Assembly (NCBI GenBank): GCA_020200675.1
Contig: JAIVIG010000069.1
Span: forward strand, 1 to 12,733
Reading direction: 5' to 3'
Source: Actinomycetota bacterium
GTDB lineage: Bacteria; Actinomycetota; Rubrobacteria; Rubrobacterales; Rubrobacteraceae
DNA length: 12,733 nt
The notes beneath the pieces were generated by a model. It saw only the letters and a program-made list of their open reading frames with translations. It searched no databases and was not told where the DNA came from. The position numbers were made by a program, and so were the translations under genes. Positions within the stretch are counted from its first letter, which is position 1, and each line of letters begins with the position of its first letter. Below are positions 1-6,836 of this stretch, one piece after another.

Positions 1-43
1 ATACCATCTTCCCGTAGTTCTTCCGCCGTCTCCTCCTGCCCAT
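1..43 (-). CDS. 5' end of an unidentified gene leaving the window (partial)
   Basis: On the minus strand an ATG at 43-41 is preceded by a purine-rich GGGAGAGGA ribosome-binding-like stretch, and the frame stays open to the window edge. The visible peptide is very basic (MGRRRRRKNYGKMV). Nothing identifies the product. It would be divergent from the gene at 209. With only 14 codons this rests on the start signal alone. Confidence 0.35.
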   Translation of the reverse strand, partial: MGRRRRRKNYGKMV

Positions 44-208
44 ATTCCTCTCCCTCTCTCTTGCACCGGAGGTAAGCGATCTATCCAAGGACGGTAGCGC
101 CATCGGGTCCGGGAAGCCGAAAAGCGTGTTCTTCGGTCGCGTTGGGGGTGGTTTTTTAGGCGTTTGTTCTTATCCTTAACCCGAGCAAACAAAGAGAGGA
201 GCACGGTT
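44..208. promoter_or_regulatory. Divergent intergenic region, probable leader of the gene at 209
   Basis: These 165 bases separate two divergent starts and must hold both promoters. A short inverted repeat (CCGAA near 118-122, TTCGG near 133-137) is followed by a T-run at 153-158, which could be a weak attenuator-like element. TATCCT at 172-177 is a possible -10 box for the gene at 209, but there is no good -35. No riboswitch class is recognisable. Confidence 0.25.
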
Positions 209-589
209 ATGCCCGTGGAGGATCTGAAGCAGAGCCAGATGATGAACCACATGCTGGAGGCCCTGGAGAACGGAGAGGATATCGGCCACTACGGCCGGCT
301 GACGTTCGCCATGATAGCGCGCCACTTCGTGGACAACGACGAGCTCGTCGAGCTTTTGACGAAGGACCACGACGCCGACGAGCAGGAGGTCCGGGCGATG
401 GTCCAGCAAGTCGAGGAGAAGGGCTACAGCCCGCCCCGTCGCGACAAGGTACTCCAGTGGCAGAAGGAGCAGGATTTCCAGATCTGCCCGGTCCCCGACG
501 ACCCGGATGCCTGCAACGTCTACAACGAGCTGCAGTTCCCGGACGAGGTGTACGAGGACATCCAGGAGTATCGAGAGGAGAAGGCTTAG
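209..589 (+). CDS. Acidic small protein of unknown function (126 aa)
   Basis: I do not recognise the family. The ATG at 209 is preferred over the upstream in-frame start at 164 because AGAGAGGA (193-200) lies at good ribosome-binding distance and the 15 extra residues look non-coding. The protein is strongly acidic, predicted mostly helical, and has no signal peptide or membrane segment, so it is probably cytosolic. The only two cysteines sit near the C-terminus (ICPVPDDPDAC), too far apart for a simple CxxC. The gene stands alone: it is divergent from the possible gene at 1-43 and convergent with the glycosyltransferase remnant, leaving 24 bases between the stops. Codon use fits its neighbours, so it is likely a real lineage-specific gene. 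Confidence 0.8.
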   Translation: MPVEDLKQSQMMNHMLEALENGEDIGHYGRLTFAMIARHFVDNDELVELLTKDHDADEQEVRAMVQQVEEKGYSPPRRDKVLQWQKEQDFQICPVPDDPDACNVYNELQFPDEVYEDIQEYREEKA

Positions 590-611
590 AGAGCTTGTCG
601 GCTGGTCGAGA

Positions 612-671
612 CTTCAGCCTATCAGCTTCTTGTTCTCGCCGACGGTCGATCGGCTGACGAGCTGACTGGCT
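612..671. repeat. Imperfect inverted repeat with GCTGA-type units at the glycosyltransferase 3' end
   Basis: AGCCTATCAGCTT (616-628) and GAGCTGACTGGCT (659-671) are reverse complements at 10 of 13 positions. The left arm, read on the minus strand, contains GCTGATA followed by GGCTGAAG and supplies the TGA stop of the glycosyltransferase remnant. A similar GCTGA repeat supplies the stop of the cysteine desulfurase near 8976. It might act as a weak terminator between the convergent genes. Confidence 0.4.
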
Positions 672-1346
672 GCCCGGGCGAGGTCACGGGCGAGGCCTCG
701 CTCGGCGCGGCCGAGGAGCCGTGCCGAGGTCGTTACCCGAACGCCGAGAAGCCGGTCGATGCGGATGCCGCGCTGGGTCAGAGCTTGCTCCAGTTGCTCG
801 TCCTCCAAAGCAACTTGTGGTTCGAGGCCCCCGACCTCGCCGTAAGCCTCGGCTGTCAGGGCGAGCGACGCTCCGGAGAACTGCCAGTGCTCGGACCTAC
901 CTTCGTCCCCTCTGGCGAGTAGACTCATGTAGCGCTGCCGGCTGTGCCGACGCTTCGAGCTGCGCGGCTAGCCAGTCCGGTGCTACGACGGTATCGGCGT
1001 CCGTCGAAGCGATGAGCCCGGTGGGACGTTCGAGAGAGAGCAGCCGCGCGTACGCCTCCTCCATACCGACCCTGCGTGCATGACCCGACCCTCTGCCCGG
1101 ACCTTCGAGCAGATATAGTCGGAGGTCCGGGTGTTGCGCGGCGACCTCCAGTGCGCGTTCCTCTGTACGGTCCGTGCAACGGTCGAGGACGAGCAGGACC
1201 TCGTACCCTTCGGCAGAGACCCCTTCTTGCTGCGCGAGTGTGGTCAGGCAGGAGCCGATGAGCGCCTCCTCGTTACGGGCGGGTACGACCACGGAGACCC
1301 GGAGCGTCGGGTGCGGCGGTGGGAGGGGTGCTCGTTCGGGCGTCAA
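614..1346 (-). pseudogene. Family 2 glycosyltransferase, broken by an internal deletion/frameshift
   Basis: The N-terminal part (1346 to about 950) is a clear GT-A glycosyltransferase: SVVVPARNEE at residues 18-27, LDRCTDRT at 54-61 and the metal-binding STDADTVV at 114-121. After DWLAAQLEA (about 951) the frame degenerates and stops at 897. The rest of the family continues in another frame from about 948 to 614, with HWQFSGASLALTAEAYGEVGG and LEDEQLEQALTQRG, typical of the acceptor-side half. The segment normally joining them (roughly 30 residues, estimated from memory of the family) is not found in any frame, so sequence was lost, not just one base. The TTG start at 1346 overlaps the oxidoreductase stop (TTGA), making this the last gene of the operon. 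The donor and acceptor sugars are unknown. Its stop codon lies inside a GCTGA-type repeat. Confidence 0.8.
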
Positions 1347-2503
1347 GGCAGGGGGGCTCCCTGCTCGATGAGCCCGCGCCCTTCCTCGTAGTCCTCGTCG
1401 GCGTTGTGGGCGAGGACGCCGACGGTCACACCCTCCTTGCCGTACCAGACCGTGAAGGCCTCGCCCTCGGCCCCGTCCTTGTTCACGAACCTCGCTTCGT
1501 CCCAGCCGCGGCTCCAGGCCCAGTACTTCAAGGTCTTCTCGCCCATCGTCGACCAGAACCCCGGCGCCATGGTCCAGATCGCTTCGCCTCCGGCGAGCAC
1601 GGTGCCGGCGATCCGGCCGTGCTCCAGGGCGTCTCCCCAGTGTTCGACCTTCTGGCGGCTGCCGGCGGACTCGTTCATGGCGAAGACGATGTCGCCGACG
1701 GCGAAGATGCCCGGCGCGCTCGTGCGCATCGAAGAGTCGGTGACGACGCCACCTTCTTTGATCTCCAGCCCCGCCTCTTCCGCGAGTCGCGTTCGAGGTT
1801 TGACGCCGGTACCGAAGAGGACCGTCCCCGCAACAACGGTCTCCCCGCCCTCGACGGCGACCTCGAAGCCGCCGCTAATGCGCTCTATCCACTCGACCCC
1901 GGCGCCGAGGTAGAGCTTTACGCCATAGCCCTCGAGCCAGCCCTCGATGCGCTCCGAGACGTCCTCGCCGAGTCGCTCTCTCTGCGGCCCTTCTTCCAGG
2001 CTGACGAGGGTCACTTCGGCCCCGCGCAGGGAGAGGGACGCGGCGGCCTCGCAGCCTATGAAGCCGCTGCCCACGACGACCGCGCGGCTTCCTCTGCCCA
2101 CGCGGCTCTTCAGCCGCTCCGAGTTCTCGATGGTGCGCATGACGAGTATCTCGGGGTCATCGGCGCCTGGGATGGGAATGCGGATGGGCTCGGAGCCCGT
2201 GGCGAGGACCAGAGCGTCGTAGGGGACTTCGCCGTCCTCCGTCTCCACGACGCGACGGTCGCGGTCGAGCGACCTCACGGTCGTCGCGAGTCTTAGTTCG
2301 ACGTTGTTCTCTTCGAACCACTCCGCGCTCTCGATGGGCAGCTGGTCGCGTTCGATCTCGTCGCGCAGGTACTCCTTGGTCAACGGAGGCCGGTTGTAGG
2401 GGGGGTAGCTCTCTGCGCTGATCAGAATTACTTGTCCTCTGCCGCCGGTTTGTCGGTAAGCACGGGCGGTCGAGAAGCCGCCCGGTCCGCCGCCCACTAT
2501 CAC
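1343..2503 (-). CDS. FAD-dependent NAD(P)H oxidoreductase, ferredoxin-reductase-like (386 aa)
   Basis: This is a pyridine nucleotide-disulfide oxidoreductase-type flavoprotein, closest to the reductases that pass electrons from NAD(P)H to a ferredoxin or rubredoxin. The FAD-binding GGGPGG is at residues 4-9, the typical PPYNRPPLTKEYL at 34-46, ATGSEP at 101-106, the NAD(P)-binding GSGFIG at 145-150, and the flavin-contacting FAVGD at 267-271. A short C-terminal domain follows. The reading frame has a stop just upstream (TGA about 30 bases before) and no ATG, so the first usable start is GTG at 2503. That starts inside the first beta strand: the codons before it read SDRI, as if a normal start of the form M-SDRIVIVGGG had been cut off. 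The GTG overlaps the truncated methyltransferase stop as TAGTG. Its electron acceptor is unknown; nothing nearby encodes a ferredoxin. Confidence 0.88.
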   Translation of the reverse strand: MIVGGGPGGFSTARAYRQTGGRGQVILISAESYPPYNRPPLTKEYLRDEIERDQLPIESAEWFEENNVELRLATTVRSLDRDRRVVETEDGEVPYDALVLATGSEPIRIPIPGADDPEILVMRTIENSERLKSRVGRGSRAVVVGSGFIGCEAAASLSLRGAEVTLVSLEEGPQRERLGEDVSERIEGWLEGYGVKLYLGAGVEWIERISGGFEVAVEGGETVVAGTVLFGTGVKPRTRLAEEAGLEIKEGGVVTDSSMRTSAPGIFAVGDIVFAMNESAGSRQKVEHWGDALEHGRIAGTVLAGGEAIWTMAPGFWSTMGEKTLKYWAWSRGWDEARFVNKDGAEGEAFTVWYGKEGVTVGVLAHNADEDYEEGRGLIEQGAPLP

Positions 2504-2823
2504 TATACGGTCGCTCTGGTTCGGGTGCGCAGCTCAACCCGCACGTTCGGGAAGTCCGCGAGCCTCTGTTGGGCAACGGTGATCGCCTTTTCGGAGACGT
2601 CCACGGCCAGCAGCTCGCCGCACAGGGGCGCGAGCATCGCCGTGAAGACGCCGATGGAGCAGCCGACCTCCAGGGCACGCCGGTAGCTCCGCTGGCGACG
2701 CGCGAGGACGCTCAAGGTTCGTTCGTACTTGTCGCGCTCGTATTCGGAGGTCTCGAAGTCCCACGGATCACGCGATTGCGCGTAGAGCTCGTCGAAGTAT
2801 TCCCGGCCGAGGCGTTCCCTCAC
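2503..2823 (-). pseudogene. NodS-like class I SAM methyltransferase, C-terminal half missing (106 aa)
   Basis: The N-terminal pattern (REYFDELYAQSRDPWDFETS, then SEYERDKYERT) is typical of NodS-type methyltransferases. It is followed by SAM-binding motif I ALEVGCSIGVFTAM (residues 50-63) and the acidic end of the second strand LLAVDVSEKA (71-80). After NVRVEL (93-98) the frame reads RTRTRATV and stops. Family members run to about 200 residues, so the later SAM-fold strands and the substrate region are gone, and they are not found in another frame because the oxidoreductase begins immediately. It starts at GTG 2823, overlapping the acyl-CoA dehydrogenase-like stop (GTGA). The clean overlap upstream and the abrupt end downstream point to a deletion at the methyltransferase-oxidoreductase junction. 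It is unlikely to be active alone. Confidence 0.75.
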
Positions 2824-3995
2824 GAGCGAGACCGGCGCTCCGTTATCGCCTGGCGTCCGGTGCGGGCCAGCGCGGGTTCGAGGCGGTGTTGCAGGAGAAA
2901 GAGCTCCAGGTCGCGCCGGGCGCGGTCGAGCGGGGAGGCGACCGCGAAGGGATGCGAGCCGCACGCGCGCGCGGCCTCGTCCAGGATCTCCCGGCAAGAC
3001 CCGGCGATGGTCGCGCGCAGAGACGTCGAGAAGCTCGCGAGCGACTTCTCGGGATCTTCGTCGGCCTGCCGGGCGGCGTGCTCGAGCCAGCGGTCCATAG
3101 TATCCCGCGCGGCGAGCATCCTACCGGAGGCGAGAGAAATGATCTCGTCCGGATCGTGGCCCGCGGACTTGGACGCTAGGACCCCGAGCGCGGCGTCCAC
3201 GGCGAGGTCGGCTATTCCCGCCCACGTCACCGCCGTCCGGATCGCGTCGCGCGCGAAGTATGGCTCCCGGACGAGCTCTCCCGGCTCGCCTAGAATCGCG
3301 AGCACCCGTGCGCCCCGGAAGACGACCCGGTGGCTCTCCGAAGCCCTCATCCCGAAGCCCCGGAACCAAGACCGGTCCACTTCGATCCCTCCACTCTCGA
3401 GGTCCACGTACGCCAGAAGCGGCGGCCCCGGCGCTCCGTCCGTGCCGCGGACGGCGACGAGCGTGCGGTCCAGGCCGGTCGAGCCCGAGCAGAACGTCTT
3501 TACGCCTTCCAAAACGGGGCCGGTCTCGGTCTCTACCAGACGGGCGGGCTGGCCTTCGCCGGGGATTGGATCCGCCCCCCAGACCCCGAGGAGCAGTTCT
3601 CCGGCCGCTACCGCTTCGAGCTCCCTCGCGCGCAAGGGCTCGGGCGCCAGGGCGGCCAGGCGCTCGACGCCGTTCAGGTGGCCGTCGAAGATCCTGCCGA
3701 CCGAGCCGTCAGCCGCGGCGACGGCCCGCAAGACTCGCCACTCCTCGGAGAACGAGGCCCGCCTTCCTTGCGCGACGACGGGGCGGGACGCCCCCGGCTC
3801 CACCGGGTCCGGTACCGGCATGGCGAGGAGGCCCGCCGCCGCGAGGGCCTGGAACGCATCCTCCGGAAAAACCGGATCGGCGTCGCGCCGGGCGGCGTTT
3901 TCAGAGATCCGGGCGAGCACCGCGTCGAAGTCGGCGGAGCCCGGAGAGACCCACCGCGTAGTCGCGTCCCCGGTCTGTCCCGCCGTCGTCCTCAC
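2820..3995 (-). CDS. Acyl-CoA dehydrogenase-like flavoprotein (391 aa)
   Basis: The protein has the length and layout of the acyl-CoA dehydrogenase fold: a helical N-domain (DAVLARISENAARRDADPVFP, then ALAAAGLLAMPVP), a middle beta domain with GVWGADPIPGEG and GVKTFCSGSTGLDRTLVAV, and a helical C-domain ending in LFLLQHRLEPALAR. The start is GTG 3995, which overlaps the deacetylase stop as GTGA; upstream residues in this frame are Arg/Pro-rich and non-coding. The divergent sequence and its place among sugar-active genes make fatty-acid beta-oxidation unlikely. Relatives of this sort occur in actinobacteria beside deacetylase, NodS-like methyltransferase and glycosyltransferase genes (recalled, not searched). 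The substrate is unknown. Confidence 0.88.
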   Translation of the reverse strand: MRTTAGQTGDATTRWVSPGSADFDAVLARISENAARRDADPVFPEDAFQALAAAGLLAMPVPDPVEPGASRPVVAQGRRASFSEEWRVLRAVAAADGSVGRIFDGHLNGVERLAALAPEPLRARELEAVAAGELLLGVWGADPIPGEGQPARLVETETGPVLEGVKTFCSGSTGLDRTLVAVRGTDGAPGPPLLAYVDLESGGIEVDRSWFRGFGMRASESHRVVFRGARVLAILGEPGELVREPYFARDAIRTAVTWAGIADLAVDAALGVLASKSAGHDPDEIISLASGRMLAARDTMDRWLEHAARQADEDPEKSLASFSTSLRATIAGSCREILDEAARACGSHPFAVASPLDRARRDLELFLLQHRLEPALARTGRQAITERRSRS

Positions 3996-4786
3996 GCCCC
4001 GATCTTCCGTCGTTCGAGGTTCGCCACGGCCCGCGCGGGCACGTCCGGTAGAGTTAGGGGAGCCGGCTCGCAGCCCATCGAGCGGAGGCGGGCGACGAGG
4101 GGTTCCACGAGGGCGACGGTCTCCTCGCAGCCGGTTCGCAGGGCACCGGGACCTAGCCCGTCGTGCATGAGCACGACCGCGCCCGGACCGAGAAGAGGCT
4201 CTACGTTGCGCAGCATCTCGCGGGCTGTATCCCCGCGCCAGTCGCGGGTGTCGGCGCTCCAGGGGGCGAGCCGCAGCCCGAAGTCCTCCGCGACCTCCTC
4301 CGTCCAGGAGGCGAGGACTCCCCACGGCGGTCGCCAGAACCGGGGTTCTACACCGAGGCTCCTCAGCATCCGAAGCCCCTCGCGCGTGTCGGCTTCGACT
4401 TCGCGGCGGGAGAGGTAGGTGTGGCGCACGTGATCCGTACAGTGGAACTCGACTGCATGGCCTGCCTCGAGTACGGCCGAGACTACGCTGGGGTGTTCCA
4501 GGGCGAGCGGGGCGATGGCGAAGAAGGTCGCACGGGCTTCCACCCGGCGAAGGGCATCGAGCACCCGGGGAGTCCAGACAGGGTCGGGGCCGTCATCGAA
4601 GGTCAGGGCGACCCCCGACGACGGGACGAGCGACACGCCGGACCCCGCGGAACTAATCAGCCTTCTCTCCCCGCGGTCGCATCCGACGATTACCTCTTCC
4701 GATCCTACCCGCGTCTCTACCTGGCCCTCCTTCTGGTACGACCAACTCGCGCGCCCGGTCTCGAAAATACCGGCGAATATTAGCAC
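3992..4786 (-). CDS. NodB-type polysaccharide deacetylase (carbohydrate esterase 4 family)
   Basis: All NodB-domain motifs are present: TFDDGP at residues 62-67 (catalytic base and metal Asp), H115-CTD-H119 (metal-binding HxxxH), RFWRPPWG at 149-156, DTRDW at 179-183 and LMHDG at 206-210 (catalytic His). The family removes N- or O-acetyl groups from sugars with a divalent metal. I see no convincing signal peptide, which fits an intracellular sugar or lipid-linked intermediate better than cell wall. The start is uncertain: the longest frame begins at GTG 4786, but the domain starts near residue 55 and GTG 4636 (giving 214 aa) is also plausible. TAATAT at 4782-4777 could be a -10 box, which would favour the shorter form. 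It heads the coupled leftward operon and its stop overlaps the next start. Confidence 0.88.
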   Translation of the reverse strand: MLIFAGIFETGRASWSYQKEGQVETRVGSEEVIVGCDRGERRLISSAGSGVSLVPSSGVALTFDDGPDPVWTPRVLDALRRVEARATFFAIAPLALEHPSVVSAVLEAGHAVEFHCTDHVRHTYLSRREVEADTREGLRMLRSLGVEPRFWRPPWGVLASWTEEVAEDFGLRLAPWSADTRDWRGDTAREMLRNVEPLLGPGAVVLMHDGLGPGALRTGCEETVALVEPLVARLRSMGCEPAPLTLPDVPARAVANLERRKIGA

Positions 4787-4795
4787 AGGCTTTTC

Positions 4796-6589
4796 TTACC
4801 CCAGGGTATCCGCCTTCACTCCAGCGCCGGACGTATCGTCACCACTGCGGAGCGGCGTAGCGTCAGGGCTGCCGGGAAAGGAGTTTAAAGGATAGGGTCT
4901 TCTCGCGGGGGTTGCTCGTCGCCCTTTCGGGTTGGGGGTTTGATCTGTATGTGGAGTTCTTCGAGCTCCGTGCGGCGGCGCCCCGTAGCGGAACGCCTCG
5001 AGCATCGCCCCGAACCTGCGCTCGGCCTCCTCCGGCGGTATGTTCACTATCGAGAAGACCTTCTGCTGCAGATCGGGACGGTGTATCCTGATGCTCCCCG
5101 ACGCGAGCTCCGTTCCGTTGGCGACGAGATCGTAGAGCTGTCCTATGACCTCTAGAGGCTCCGTGTCCAGAAGCGGCACATCCTCCTCGCGTGGCATAGT
5201 AAACATGTGGTGCATGGGCTCTATACGCTCCTCGTCCTCGTTCCACTCGAAGAGCGGGAAGTCCGTCACCCAGCACAGAGCGAGCACGTTCGGGTTCGCG
5301 AGGTCCAGCCGGTCCCGCATGTGCAGCCGCAAACGGTTCAAACTCTCGAAAACAACCGTATCCTTGTCCGCGACGAAGAACATGTAGTCGCCCTCTCTCG
5401 CCCCGAGCGCCTCTTCGAGCGCCTCTCCTTCCTCTGCGGAGAAGAACTTGGCGATAGGCCCGGAGAGGCCCTCTGCCTCTATTTTGAGGTAGGCGAGCCC
5501 GCGGGCGCCGCCGGCCTTCGCGATCTCGATCAGCTCGTCTATCTCTCGCCTCGTGAGGTCGCCCAATCCTCCGACGGCGATACCGCGCACGGATCCCCCG
5601 GACTCCATCGCCCCTCGAAAGACCTTGAACTCCGAGCCGCGCGCGATCTCCGACACGTCGCTGATCTCCAGCCCGAAGCGGATGTCCGGTTTGTCCGTCC
5701 CGTATCGGTCCATCGCCTCGGCGTAGGTGAGGCGCGGGAATGGCTTCTGGAACATTCTCTTCTCGGTGTAGCCCTCGACGATCTCCGCGTAGAGGCCCTC
5801 GACGAGGTCGAGGATCTCACCCTGCGTCGTGTAGCTCATCTCCAGGTCGAGCTGGGTGTGCTCGGGCTGCCTGTCGCCCCTCTGGTCCTCATCGCGCAGA
5901 GCGCGCGCGATCTGGAAATACCGCTCGAACCCGGCGACCATCAAGAGCTGCTTGAACTGCTGGGGCGACTGCGGCAGCGCGTAGAACTCGCCCGGGTACA
6001 GCCGGGACGGAACCAGATAATCGCGGGCTCCCTCGGGGGTCGAGGCGGTCAAGAGCGGCGTCTCTATCTCCACGAAACCGCGCGCCGTGAGGTAGTCGCG
6101 CATGTGCTTGACCACCTGGTGACGGAAGATGACGTTCTCCCGCATCCGGGTCCGGCGCAGGTCCAGATAGCGGTACTTCAGCCTGAGGAGCTCGTCCACG
6201 GGCCTCTCCCGGTCGATCTCGAACGGCGGCGTCTCGCTCTCGTTCAAGACCACCAGCGACGTCGCCGAGACCTCGATCTCCCCGGTAGGAAGCTCCGGGT
6301 TCTCGTTGCCTTCGGGCCTCTCGACGACTTCCCCCTCGATGGAGATGCTCCACTCGGGCCTCAACTCCTCGGCCGCGGCGAACACCTCCTCCGCCTCCGG
6401 ATGGAAGGTCACCTGCGTTATCCCCCAGCGGTCCCTGAGGTCTATGAAGATGAGCCCCCCGTGGTCGCGGCGCCGGTTCACCCAGCCCGCCAGCCTCACG
6501 CGCTCGCCCACGTTCTTGGCCCGCAACTCGCCCGCCGTGTGCGTCCTGTACGGGTTCGCGCTCGGTTTCCCGTTTTCTTCCCGGTGCAA
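4796..6589 (-). CDS. aspS: Aspartyl-tRNA synthetase, catalytic motif 3 deleted and C-terminus out of frame
   Basis: The first 541 residues are a bacterial-type AspRS: N-terminal OB-fold (about 28-110, with VRLAGWVNRRRDHGG), RLKYRYLDLRR (136-146), class II motif 1 GFVEIETPLL (171-180), motif 2 around ARALRDEDQRGDRQPEHTQ (228-246), the bacterial GAD insertion, then ELASGSIRIH (494-503) and FRYGAPPHG (533-541). Motif 3, expected right after this glycine (the GIxxGIDRLVM type that binds ATP), is absent in all frames. The open frame continues as an Arg/Pro-rich tail to 4796, while the normal-looking C-terminus lies in another frame at 4885-4968. Roughly 45 residues seem to be missing (estimate from family memory). 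The start is TTG 6589, preceded by GGAGGGAGA at normal spacing. As written the enzyme cannot be active, so this is a pseudogene or an assembly error. Confidence 0.9.
   Translation of the reverse strand: MHREENGKPSANPYRTHTAGELRAKNVGERVRLAGWVNRRRDHGGLIFIDLRDRWGITQVTFHPEAEEVFAAAEELRPEWSISIEGEVVERPEGNENPELPTGEIEVSATSLVVLNESETPPFEIDRERPVDELLRLKYRYLDLRRTRMRENVIFRHQVVKHMRDYLTARGFVEIETPLLTASTPEGARDYLVPSRLYPGEFYALPQSPQQFKQLLMVAGFERYFQIARALRDEDQRGDRQPEHTQLDLEMSYTTQGEILDLVEGLYAEIVEGYTEKRMFQKPFPRLTYAEAMDRYGTDKPDIRFGLEISDVSEIARGSEFKVFRGAMESGGSVRGIAVGGLGDLTRREIDELIEIAKAGGARGLAYLKIEAEGLSGPIAKFFSAEEGEALEEALGAREGDYMFFVADKDTVVFESLNRLRLHMRDRLDLANPNVLALCWVTDFPLFEWNEDEERIEPMHHMFTMPREEDVPLLDTEPLEVIGQLYDLVANGTELASGSIRIHRPDLQQKVFSIVNIPPEEAERRFGAMLEAFRYGAPPHGARRTPHTDQTPNPKGRRATPARRPYPLNSFPGSPDATPLRSGDDTSGAGVKADTLG
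4885..4968 (-). pseudogene. aspS: Displaced native C-terminus of aspartyl-tRNA synthetase
   Basis: Shifted by one base relative to the aspS frame, the minus strand reads ELEELHIQIKPP, continuing to a TAA at 4887-4885. The QLxELHI-like stretch is the usual ending of bacterial AspRS after the last helices. It begins within one codon of where the main frame leaves the family pattern (4967-4969), so the deletion end can be placed at about 4966-4969. Confidence 0.8.
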
Positions 6590-6616
6590 GGATCTCCCTC
6601 CGCCGCTCTAAAGGTC

Positions 6617-6638
6617 TTGCTCGTTCGTTGCTCGTTCG
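6617..6638. repeat. Perfect 11-bp tandem duplication in the aspS leader
   Basis: TTGCTCGTTCG occurs twice with no gap (6617-6627 and 6628-6638), between the aspS start codon and its probable -10 box, so it should be transcribed in the aspS 5' leader of about 55 bases. Its function is unknown. No T-box-like structure is visible. Confidence 0.7.
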
Positions 6639-6642
6639 TAGT

Positions 6643-6656
6643 TACTTGCAAGTATA
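6643..6656 (-). promoter_or_regulatory. Probable aspS -10 box overlapping a 12-bp palindrome
   Basis: TATACT on the minus strand (6656-6651) is a good -10 match placed about 60 bases before the aspS start; the -35 is weak. It overlaps the perfect 12-bp palindrome TACTTGCAAGTA (6643-6654), which is AT-rich compared with its surroundings. That position would suit an operator for a dimeric repressor, but no regulator is identified. Confidence 0.4.
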
Positions 6657-6748
6657 TGTTAGGCGCGGGGACAGAACCACGGATCTACCGCGAGCTTCGC
6701 ACGAGCCAAACCGCCGCTAATGGCGCGCGGAAGCGTTTGAGCGGTCCG

Positions 6749-6775
6749 TTGCACCCATTTCACCCCTGTGATAAG
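6749..6775 (+). promoter_or_regulatory. Possible promoter for the thioredoxin-like gene
   Basis: TTGCAC (6749-6754) and GATAAG (6770-6775) are spaced by 15 bases, 61 bases before the ATG at 6837. Both are moderate matches to a housekeeping promoter. The remainder of 6657-6836 holds no gene that I can support. Confidence 0.3.
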
Positions 6776-6836
6776 TTGCGGCGGGCCGTGAAACGCTGTT
6801 CGGAGGCCCGCTGGCAAGCGTCTAGGACAGGAGAGA

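Noticed and set aside
44..208. Riboswitch (c-di-AMP-like) in the first intergenic region
   Set aside because: A few GGTA/GAAGCCG fragments recall it, but the conserved core and stems are not present.
897..960. Programmed frameshifting as the explanation for the split glycosyltransferase
   Set aside because: There is no slippery heptamer or stimulatory structure at the junction, and the connecting protein segment is missing in every frame, which frameshifting cannot supply.
1319..2296. A 325-codon plus-strand open frame opposite the FAD oxidoreductase
   Set aside because: No recognisable motifs; the opposite strand has both dinucleotide-binding motifs and FAVGD.
2823..2997. An N-terminal extension of the methyltransferase upstream of 2823
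   Set aside because: The upstream residues are Arg/Pro-rich shadow of the acyl-CoA dehydrogenase-like 3' end; GTG 2823 gives the family-typical start and the GTGA overlap.
2569..4170. A 533-codon plus-strand open frame opposite the acyl-CoA dehydrogenase-like gene
   Set aside because: Ser/Arg/Pro-rich composition with no motifs; the minus strand has a complete flavoprotein pattern with overlapping start and stop signals.
6590..6700. T-box or other tRNA-sensing leader upstream of aspS
   Set aside because: The leader is only about 55 bases from the likely -10 box and has no specifier loop, T-box sequence or terminator stem.
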